A stretch of DNA of 64,000 nt from Pohlia nutans (taxonomy: Eukaryota > Streptophyta > Bryopsida > Bryales > Mniaceae). The notes below the pieces were generated by a model, which worked only from the letters and a program-made list of their open reading frames with translations, made no database searches and had not been told where the DNA came from. This document shows, one piece after another, positions 24,100-34,900 of this stretch (position 1 is its first letter; each line of letters opens with the position of its first letter). A program made the translations under genes and the position numbers. The stretch spans positions 14,216,113 through 14,280,112 of the forward strand of contig CM040092.1 of the NCBI GenBank assembly GCA_022496805.1. The letters are read 5' to 3'.

Positions 24100-24553
24100 A
24101 TCTCCGAAGATTGCCGTTCCAGGGGCACCGCTCCCTTCTATTATGAACGTCCAAATGGACAATGCCACCGATGACAACAAGAATAAATATGTGTTCTGCT
24201 TTTGGTCCCTACTTGTTGCCAAAAAAAACTTCCGTGAGGTGTATGTCAATTTCATGTTGGTAGGAAGCACGAACGACGACATCGATGCTTTGTTTGGTAG
24301 ATGGAGCATGTTGTTGAAGAAATATAACTTTCTTACCATTCCTTTGCTCATGAAGTCTTTCATGGACGTTGAATCGGTTCCCACAATTCCCTACCTTGTA
24401 GAGAAAGTGCTAGATTTTAAGGGTTTCATAGAAGGATCCATCGTGGATGGAGATGAGGCACTTGTTGACCACACCAAGGTTCAACAATTCAAATTCTACC
24501 TTGATTCTACTAGATGCCCAATCATGAAGTACAAGATTTTGTCCACTGAATGA
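24100..24553 (+). pseudogene. Fragment of a DUF7869-type transposase
   Basis: The ORF 24143-24553 is collinear with the broken transposase at 42482-45185. Shared features include VQMDNATDDNKNKYVFCFWS, SLLVAKKNF, ALFGRWSMLLKKY and TIPLLMKSF. The family motif read there as GHTHDDVD is here GSTNDDID, so the two conserved histidines are lost. The fragment lacks the N-terminal half and the C-terminal tail and has no intact flanks. It is a dead partial copy; the assignment rests on the match inside the window plus recollection of the DUF7869 pattern. Confidence 0.7.
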
Positions 24554-24710
24554 TGGCTGAACAATATAAACAAGCCATAAAAGTAAATCTAGGGTAAATA
24601 CTAAGGGAGAGACTACGCGACTAGCCACTTGTTATTTTTCTTTTTTATTTGAAAGTGATCTTATTTCTATTAACCAAAAAAGAAAAACAATACATCAAAT
24701 TGGGTCCTAG

Positions 24711-25993
24711 CGCTAGTAGAAATCTTGTCCAATGGGACATGTCCTTGACTACTAAAGGCGGGCTTCCATGTGAGCATTGGGTCGGTAGATACAACTATAG
24801 GACAAAAAATGAGGTCCCAACTTCCACCTATGCTCGGTGAGCGTTGAAGCAGACTTTGCATTTCACCCACTCTTACTCCTATTGGTGGACTGTGTTATTA
24901 GTTGCATTGGGTGAAAGCACACTACGGTTGTACGAATTTGTAGTCACGGCATAGTTTTAAGGCATAGTAAGGGTTTAGACCCAAATTCCCCCTAATTACT
25001 TCTACTTTATGTCAAAATAATAAATAGGCATAGTCTTACATCTTGCATACATTGAAGATTGCACAAGAAAATTTTATTTGCATGCAAAATATGCATCATT
25101 ATGAGTACAAAATGTCAAAGTTTGTACCGTCACAGATTCAAGTTTACATGTTTGTACTCATTTTGTCAACTTATACTTTTAATCCTTACATTTGAAAGAG
25201 TTTTACGTAATCTTCTACTCTTTAATTACCATGCCTTACTATTTGATTATACTAAATGTTAGTATATAGTTGAAGAACTTCAGAAATATGAGATTTTTGT
25301 TGGGGCCCCAAACATGAGGTTAATGTCAAATTATTTGAATTTTTTTTTGGAATTCAAGTATAAGACTTAATGGTGCAGAGGGGCCAAAAATTTAATTTTG
25401 ATGGAACTAAAATTTTCACTTCCATTTGGCACATCAAAGAATTTTGCCTAAAAATAAGTTTTGGCCCTTCAAAATCCTCTATAGATTCTTTTTTGTACAA
25501 GTGTGTATTTGATTTTGCACTACTTGTACATTTTGTACAATATGGACTAATCGTCACCTTTCGTGTGGCATTCAAATCGGAATCCACTTGACGTGTCGAG
25601 CAATCTATGGTGTTGTAGGTTGGTGTTGGAATATTGAACGTTGTGCGTTTTGTATAGTTTGTACAATTTGTACTTGGTTTGTATTGTTTGTACAAAACGG
25701 CCAGGGAGGCGACCGTAGCATGCGATGGCCCCATTGTGAAAAGTTTTTAATTATATCTCCTGGATTTCTCTACCAAGGTGTGCATGGAAGTGCTCTGCGC
25801 TATTTTTATCGGTGGAGAGCAAGATTCAAGGATCGGCCGGACTCTACATGGAAAAGGCCCTAAATGTCTGTTGTGACATGTCTGTTGTGACATGTCTTTA
25901 GTGATTCAAATTTATTTTGAGTCACTAAAGACATGTCACAATGGACATTTAGCTGTTTAGGACATGTCCCAATGGACAAGATTTCTACTAGTG
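24711..25993. mobile_element. Non-autonomous CACTA element, ~1.28 kb
   Basis: The left end CGCTAGTAGAAATCTTGTCC and the right end (inverse, CACTAGTAGAAATCTTGTCC) are inverted repeats of about 34 bp with two mismatches, continuing through GGGACATGTCC. CACTAGTAGAAA is a typical CACTA terminus. A smaller inverted repeat (gacatgtctttagtgattc / gagtcactaaagacatgtc) lies at about 25888-25937. No transposase is encoded, and the flanking trinucleotides (TAG, CAA) do not match, so the target duplication is lost or the borders are altered. Confidence 0.75.
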
Positions 25994-26032
25994 CAAGGAA
26001 CACCCCAACACTAAATCCCCCATTTTTAACCC

Positions 26033-26616
26033 TTAACCCCTAAGTGCCAAAGCATTGAACTTCTAAATGATGCACAAAATCAAATTCCATTTTTTCATCC
26101 GTCATGTACTTTTTGTAGTGTGAACTTTTTTACTATAGATTATATGGGAAGTTAGCTTCATGCATATGTGAACCAAATGAATTAGAAAGGGGATTATTTG
26201 TGAAATTTTTAGGCCTCATTTCATGTTGTAGTGATTCACCAAAAATTCTAAGATCTTAGTTCAAAAGTGCTCTTAAAGAAAACAACTCACAAAATTAAGC
26301 AATTCAAAAATCTCTAAAAACCACTACACTTAGATTGTTACATTTCAACCAATCACAACAAATTTCATCCACAGATTGTCAATATCTAAATATTTAAAAC
26401 TCAAATTCTTTGTGATTCAATATTTAAAACTCAAATTTTATACAAAATATTGGTGACTGCAATCACAGATCTAACTATATGGACAGAAACTAAAATTCAT
26501 AATGTACAACTTTTATTTATACATCAAATTCAAAATATCCCTTTTAGTTTCATTTTATAATACAACTTTGCAATTCTCCAAATATGAAGAGATGACTGTG
26601 AGAATTTAAAGGTTAA
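26033..26616. mobile_element. ~584-bp MITE, AACCCCTA-terminus family 1 (copy b)
   Basis: It starts TTAACCCCTAAGTGCC and ends in a decayed tttaaaggttaaa. The family landmarks are present in order: catccgtcatgtactttttg, gttagcttcatgcatatgtg, tcaaaagtgctctta, cacttagattgttacatttc, gtacaacttttatttatac. No coding capacity. Confidence 0.8.
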
Positions 26617-28657
26617 ATGTGAAGGCGACCCAAAAGTGGCCGTTTCAAAAATAGAAGTGTTGTAAAACGAGTTAAAAGTGTCCAATTTGAGTGTTTTTTG
26701 GACCTAAGCTATTTAGAATATATTTCTTGTAAGAATGTGTCATTAAATCACTATAACTGTGTTCATAAAAATTTGGAAAAAATAAAAAAAGTTAGCTGGT
26801 ATAGGTGATGGAAATGTTTACAAAAGTATCAAATTTGTAAATGTGTGAAAAAATGCATGATGATGTATATAGTTTGTATGTACATAGAAGGATATATTAC
26901 AAATTATTAAATTTAAATCACATATATACAAATGAATTCCAAAAATTCATCATATACAATTATATATAATATCTAACTAATAAACTTCCAAAATTTAAAA
27001 AACATACGAAATTAATTATTTAATTATGAATTTTGGTATGATTAACTAAAATCACAACAATTATAAGACGTGTAAGTACCCATTATAATTTGTTTCATTT
27101 AAACTATTCATTCTATCAAGTTCTTACAAAGTGTTGTTTAAATTGACATTTTTACAAATCCTAAATTCTAAATTTTGGCAACTTCTATCCATCTGATGAA
27201 CATTTATGCCCTTTAATTAATCATAATTTAATTCAACAAATAAAGTCAAATAATTTATTTTATATGAATATTCAAAGTTTTTCTTTTAAAATTTACTTAT
27301 GAAAATTTTAATCGGTTTCAATGGTATTCAACCACATAGATGAAATTTAGGGATTACACATTACAACTTTCATATTTTCGAACTTCAAAAGATTCATATA
27401 AAACATATATTATAGCACATTTAGTTTGTAGCAAAAATCCTCAGGCACTTAAGGGTAAATGCATGAGGACAAAATTGCCCCTATTTTGTTTTGGTTGGGG
27501 GCCCACCTATAAAACTAACCCCCTCCACATATAGTTTTTTTCCCAACTAGGCCCCCCTCAGATGTTTTGTGGCCGTAGGACTCAAACTTGCAAAAATGTT
27601 TGCAAAAAAAAAAGCCCATAGGATGCCCAAAATAGAAATTCTAGTGAGAAGAACGGAGCGCCGAATGAATAGTGCCTGCATTAAAGATAGGGGGGATTTA
27701 GGACAGGTATCTATGTGAACATCATGCGGGTGGAAGGCACTAGAAGAGAAGAAATGAGGTCGCAAGAAGCATCGATTGTCCACCGATTTCGGTAAACAGG
27801 GAGTACATACTCTTGAGTTGACCCATTTCGGTCATGGACGGTAGCTTCCACCTTTTGATGACCGCCACCAATACAGGGAAGCCTGGCCTTAGAGTCGGGG
27901 TAGGGAACATCTGTGAGATTCACGCGGATAGTGAGAAGCTTACATAAGTTATTGCTTTTCTTCTGCTGCACGGGTTCTATTTCTGGCGTCTACCAGCGCC
28001 CCAACTGGCGCAATCTATGCCACCTCCAAGTGTAACCACGCAGTCCGAGTCAAACGCCGCTGTTTCTTCAGTTGTGGTACTTTAGAACTCATAAAACTCG
28101 ATCATTTCTATCTCAGCATTTCATTTTCGTTATTGTTAAGCTTGATTAACTCAGTGGCGCTAGCTGGCTTGCTGCATTCATTCATTGTTACCGACAGTGT
28201 CTGTCGAGATTATATGTACACAAGCTCTCTTTCTACGAGAGTTTGGAAGTGAGTGATTGAGCTTCTTCACTTGTACGTGTGTGGAAATGAACGAGCACCA
28301 CAAGGAAACTTACTGGTCACTTCTCACTGCTATTTTGAGCCGATCCAGAGTTGGACCAGTTTCCTTGTAGTGGAGATTAGATGTTTCTTGTTGCATCGAC
28401 TTCGCCATTCAGTCAATGATTTATTGATTTTGAAGCTGGTACCCTGACGTTTGGGGGACAGAGTAAAACTAACTCGCCCGCATGTGAAATTCTACCACAT
28501 ATATTCCTTTCGTTGGCTCGATCTCTTGTGAAGGTAGAATGACTAACCTAGGGTCTACATTGCTGTCTCTGTGTTAGGAGAACAGGTACGCTAGAGCACG
28601 CACGAACGGAATCAGCAACTCCTGAAGGCAAATCAAGAGGCTTGGAAAATTAAAGGC
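26617..28657. promoter_or_regulatory. AT-rich sequence, then the 5' region of the receptor gene
   Basis: 26617-27500 is AT-rich with no gene. 27550-28650 is nearer balanced composition and leads into the receptor start codon at 28658, so it should hold the promoter and 5' UTR. A tatatg at 28212 is a possible TATA element but is unproven. A minus-strand ORF at 27711-27971 (with NLCKLLTIRVNLTDVPYPDS) may be a captured gene fragment; I do not recognise it. Confidence 0.35.
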
Positions 28658-31600
28658 ATGGCGTCCACATCTAAATCACTGCACGAACTGCTTGAACTTG
28701 ACGATCATTTAAGGTACGAGCTACTTTTCCAGCACACGTACGTACACTTGCTGAATTGCCTGAATGTCGAGCTACATATATGCGTGAGTGCGTGGAATCT
28801 TTGCATTACTTGAGCATGCAGGATGTTCTAATTGCTTTGCGAAACCAACAGAATGAATTATGTGCATGTGATTCGTGTGGATTCCACAGGAACAACGGGG
28901 GATCCTTAACCCCCGGTACCCTCTCACCGATGAGCATACACCCCCCCCCCCCCCCCCCCGGACTTGCTTGTTTTAGATTCTTTTTTTAATTTTTAATTTT
29001 TTTTTGGGAAGTGGGGGGAGGGGGTGGGTTGTGTATTGCATGCTCGATGGTGCAAGGGTAGCCACAATTGCTCCTGCACCATTGATTGCGCATCTATGTC
29101 TTGCACCAAAATCAACTAGGAGCAGTAATAGAATAGGATCTGGCAACATAATGAAACACCATGCTCCTCGAACAATTTTTCAATTCTATGCACTTGTTAA
29201 AATAGAGTCTTATTTTGAGGAGTACATTATGGTGAGTTGAAAATAGAAAGAGATGAGGAAGACTTCTCTACAAAGATTTGGAATAGACTATGAAGATTGT
29301 GTGCATCCAGGAAAATACATTATAGGTTGTAACTGTGTTGCTTAGAACCAATTTGAAGTTGTCATAGCTGGTCATGATTTCCTAGAGTAGGCAATGGTCT
29401 GATCTACATGAATGTTGTGTAGAAATCATTTGCAGCCATATACTCCCCATAAAGTACTTGGCCCTGCTCTTGTAGAAAATAGACAACCAGTTCACTGTAT
29501 AATCTCCCTTTCATCCCCTTTAATAAAAGTGAGAATGGATTCATGAAAAACAACGTCCTTGGTTTGAGGAAGTGCCAAACCTATTCAATCGTTCTAGCAC
29601 CCGTCCTCTAATTAAAAGCAGGAGCTAAAATTAATTTGTTCTCTTTCCAGAAAGCGGGCGCGGATTGCTCATGGGGATCCTCCCTCAGAGTCGCAACTGC
29701 GTCGCAAACACACCGTCTTTCTGAGCCACAGCAGCGCTCAGAAAGCATTTGTGGAGCAGTTATACGAGGACCTGAAAAGGCGAGGGCACTCCCCCTTCTT
29801 CGATCAATCCCCAGACAGCTTGCCGAAGGCGAAGGCCTTCGCATCTCTCATTCTGGAAGCTGCAAAGCAATGCGTGGTGGCGGTGGTGGTGGTGTCGAAG
29901 GAGTTTATGCAGTCCAAATGGTGCATGCTGGAGCTCTCTACGTTTGTGGAAGCGCAAAGAACGAGTAATCCGCATCTCAGGTTGTTTCCATTATTCTACA
30001 AGCTCGAGGTTGCAGAGTTGAAAGATACCAAAGCCATGGAGAAAATGTGGGAGGAGATGGCAGTCAGTGATGCTAGAATTGATCCGGGGGTGTGGAAGGA
30101 GGCTGTGAAAGTTCTGCGGGGTGAAAATGGCGAGGTTTTCAGCAAGTATGACGGATCTAAGGTGAAATATCGGAAGGCCATTGTGGATACTGTGTGCAGG
30201 TTGTGTCGGCCGTTTATGGAAAGCAGAGTGCCTTCTATGGTTGGGAGAATTCCACTTTGCAATGTGAGTGCCTCAGACACTTGGCAGAGATCATACTAGA
30301 TAAGTCTCTAAAAATTCATGGTGTATAAGCTTAATTTCTTTTTCTTTTTGCTGTCACTTGGGCTGTCGATCACTCGATTACATGACAATTGTTTTTTAAC
30401 TCGTGAAGGACCAAGAAGCCCAAATTGAACCTCATGTTTCTTTTAGTAGTTTTGAGTAGGTTCTATGTGGACTTGGATTTTTTCAAATTTATTTGTTGTT
30501 TGACCAACACATGCAATGCTCTTCAATGATCCCAATGATATAAAATTTGGTCTCATCTAAATTATATTCTTCACAATATGATCGACTGAATTTGTCATTT
30601 TAAAACCCTGAATTCTTGGTCCTTTAGGGGCTAAGGTAAATTGCCTTTAGTAAACTGCCCATTTAACCCCTAACTGCATGAGCGTCCATTTTTTGGACGA
30701 TGTACGGATTTCATCCATAATTTCTCATCCGTCATGCACTTTTTGCAGTGTGGAATATTTACTGTAGATTCTATGGGAAGTTAGATTCATGCATATGTGA
30801 TTCGATTAGAAAGAGGATGATTTGTGAAAATTTTATGCCTCATTTCATGTTGTAGTGATTCACTCAATATTTTGAAGATTTTTGTGTAAAAGTGCTCTAA
30901 AAAAAGTCAACTCATAAAATTAAGCAACCAAAAAATCTACAAAAACCACTACGCTTAGGGTATTACATTTTAACCAATCACTTAAAATTTCATATGTAGA
31001 TTGTCAATATCTTATTTGTAATTGAATTACAAAATAATTTTGAATTTCACGTTTCAAATTTTATACAAAATTATTGGTAATAGCAATCATAGATCTAACC
31101 GTATGGATAGAATGTAAAATTCATAACGTACAACTTTTATTCATATATCAAGTTCAAAATATCCTTCTAGGTTGCATTTCATAATGCATCTTTGCAAAAC
31201 TGCCGAATTTGGATAGGGCTCTAGGCATTTAGGGTTAAACTCTTGTGCTTGTAGAATTTTGAAAATCGACTCAGGATTATATTTAGTTGATAGAGATTAG
31301 ATTCATGAATGAAAATGAAAAGTTCCAAAATTTCAAAATGTAATTTATATGAATTTTGAAAGTGAAAAGTTAGTCATATCGCACTTTTGATATATAGGTG
31401 GTGTTTTTATCAACACAAAAGTATCATGAATTACATTCTAGTCTAAACCCGAGCTCTGCTGACTTGAAGAAATCTCTTATTGGACCACAACATTTAGTTT
31501 TAGGTTCTTTGGATGGTGGTCGTTGAGGGCACCAACATGAACAAAATGCGGAAGGTAGACATTTCAAGGTCATTTAACATTAATCCTTTTGCTATCACAT

Positions 31601-31876
31601 GAACATGTAACAATTTTTTTCTAATTGATATAATTGATTTCTCCTTTAACTTGTGCATTTTCGAAATGAAAGCAACTCATAGTTGCATGCAATTTACTAA
31701 CATTGAATTGACTTCTTTGCTAAGATGGGGTTTGGTCTAGCTCTTGCAACTTTGAGTTGTAATGAAAAATCAATTGTTTTTGGGACCACAATGGTTGCTG
31801 AAATGTATTTGGTCCCTTGTTTCTATTCATTGTATTTTGTCTAAAATCAATAATAATAATAATAATAATAATAATA

Positions 31877-31910
<34 letters not shown>

Positions 31911-34900
31911 TATATTATCATTATAATTATTTCATTTTCATTGAGTACATACATCCAAAATGGAAGGGAGAAAAATAAAAACATTGGTTAACTTATGAAT
32001 TATCTCTAATATATGGGTTCTATTGAATGGGTTCTGCTATTTGATCATGACCAATATATTGTGTAAATGAAGATTGCCATACACAACAAATCAAGTACCA
32101 TAAACCATCATCGATTTTGCAAATCTGAGAGTGTATATGTTATGCACTCTTGTTTAGTTTTTGATTGCAGTTTCAATGATGGTTTATGGTACTCGATTTG
32201 TTGTGAATGGAAATCTTTATTTACACGACAAGTAGTACTTTTATAAGATGTAGTAAATTGAAGTATTTTAGTTGTTACATGGTTGCCTCTTGATTATGGA
32301 AGGAGAATTTGAGATACATATTGACACGTACTTGGTTGACCAGATTATGGAGGGAGAATTTGAGAAGCTGGCAACTAAGCAAGGTGTTATGGAAGCTAAA
32401 ATACTAGGCTTGTATGGACCATGTGGTGTGGGAAAGACATTCATTTGCAAGGCTTTGTGCGAGCATTTTGACAATGAATATTCCGAGAGGGTGTGCTATG
32501 TGGATTGCTTTGATGGAGTATATCTTGAGCTTCTGAAGTTGATTTTGGAGGAGTTCATAGATATTGATCGAAAAGCATTGAAACGAATCAAAACTGAAGG
32601 GCAGGTAATTAATTTTTACGCCCTACTTTCTCTGTGTAAACAGTTTTAGTTAGTGATTCAAATGCTTTAACCAAAGTATTGTAGTCAACTTTAATTCATG
32701 GCTACAACTAATAAAATTTGATGATTCTATTGTTTACATGCAATTCATGGTTAGGGGAGGATTTGTGATGGTCTTCTTCTTTTAGTAATCATTTGATCAT
32801 GGTCTCTTAGTATTTCAATTTTAAGAATCTTTACAGATCAACATGTGAAACCTGTCACTTTTCATAAAACATTTTAATCAGGTTTTTTTCCTTAGGTTTT
32901 TAAATTCAACTAGTAAAGTGTCAACTTCAATCTATCAATGTGTAACTAGAGGTTGATTCTCCCATTAACTAATGCAATTCTTAATTCATCAATTAATTAG
33001 TTTTTCTATTACTTCCAACATACCGGATTCTCAATTTCTTATCCAACAAGCAATTCAACCCCTAGGACCAAGAATCCTAAATTAGGGCTCGCATTTTTAG
33101 TAGAAGTTTTGAGAAGGTCATATGTGAACTTCTTTTTGTTTAAACTTATTTATTTTTTGACACATGCACTGTTCTTCACTGATTCTGGTGGCATGTAATT
33201 CGGTCCCATCTCAATTATATTTTTCATGATATGGTTGATTGAATTTTTCATTTTAAAACCATGAATCATTGGTCCTTGAGGGGTTAAACTAGTTATGTTG
33301 CTTTTGATGTAATGCAGGCCAGTGATTTATTGAAGCATTTTTTGTCAAAGCAAGATGTATTTTTAGCTCTTGACAATGTGCAAGGTGATTTTCTAGATTG
33401 GTCGTTTTTGACATACTTGAGCGCAAAGAGCAAGATAGTTGTGGCATCGCAAACTTTGGAGAACGTTCAAAAAGTGGTTGGCAACAAGGTCTTGTGTCTA
33501 CCTTGTCCAACTTTGACAATGCCAAATGCCGTGGAGCTTTTTCTACAAAGTGCAGGCTGTACTCAACCATTAATAAATTGGACAAAGGAAGAAATGGAGA
33601 TCTTAAAGAAATGTATCAAGCTGAGTTTCTTACAAAACGACTTCAATAAATTATCGTTGGAGCATGGACTCGATAACCCTCTTGAGATAGACGAGGAACA
33701 AGAAAATTTTATGAAATGCATAAAGCTTAGTTTAATATCTGAAGATGAGAATTTCCATTCATTGTTGAATTGGGATTCAAGTGAGAAGCATGGTCACTAT
33801 AACCCTTTGGTGTTAGTGGCTATGGGCACCACTATCAAAGAAGTCAACGCAATGGAGCCCATGCAATTGATAAATAAATGTAAGCGCATCAAACACTCGC
33901 AACATCATAAGAAACATAGACTATCGGATATTTTCAAAACATCACATGGCACTTTGAGTGCTGACGAGAAGCGATTGTTTTTGGATGTCGCATTGTTCTA
34001 TCCCATGGTGAATCTTGGCAATGTGGAGTTTGTTGATATGTTGGGACTCCTCATAAATTGGTTGGAAATTGTGGATGGTAGCCCCCGTAGAGAGATTCTA
34101 CACAAGGTGAGAAATTCAATACCGTTTTTTATCGTCCCGGGTCACTATGTGATAGTTTTAGAAATAAACTTGAGTTCAAATGTAGAGTGCTATTTATGAT
34201 TTATCCCAGATTGTGGTTAGTTTTGAGAAAAATCAATTAATTTTTGTTTAAAAGTGCCACATGCTTGTGGCACGAGCCTCTCAAGATTTCAAGTGGAAAT
34301 TTGATTTCAACACCAAATTACTAAGGTTTTCTGAATTTGATTCTAAGATATAAGTATGCTCGGCAAGTGAAAATTTAATAAAATTTGAAGTAAAATAGGG
34401 TCTCCAAAAATTATACGATAACATATTTTTCAATTGTGTTAGAATATTTTTATGGTTTTATTTCGTGGGTATTACTTATAGCCTCCTGAAAATTACATTT
34501 TGGAGGCATGTATATGTGGAATGCAATGTATTGTGAATCTCTTGTAGTTTATGTGAAAGCTTAACATGTTGGTAATGCATTGTCTTGCCGGGGGTTGAAC
34601 TTAATGTATATACTCTACATCATGTGCTTTCTCGGTTCTTCTAAAGTATTGCTATATACAATTTCTTCTTTTTATGATATTTAACGTGCCTAATGTTAAT
34701 AGAACACTTTTTGTGAAAATTAATATGCATAACATATATGTAACATATCTTTAGGGGAGAGTAGTATTGTCCCAATGTCCCCTTGTCCGGTGGGCACCGG
34801 GTCATTGGCATTACGAACGGACACTTTATTCATGTCGGCCCTGAAATAGGGTCGGAGTTTCTATCTATCTAACATATCTTCTATGAAACTTAATATGCTT

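Larger units (their letters stand above)
30264..32271 (+). other. Intron 2 of the receptor gene, packed with small elements
   Basis: The donor aatgtgagtg is after 30263 and the acceptor tattttag ends at 32271; both sides are phase 0. It contains two MITEs, an AAT/ATT microsatellite and a fold-back element, listed separately. The acceptor is the weakest of the set; an alternative downstream acceptor would remove one copy of the IMEGEFE repeat. Confidence 0.65.

Noticed and set aside
34745..34870. GC-rich patch in intron 4 as a possible SINE
   Set aside because: No convincing A and B box pair and no tail or flanking duplication.
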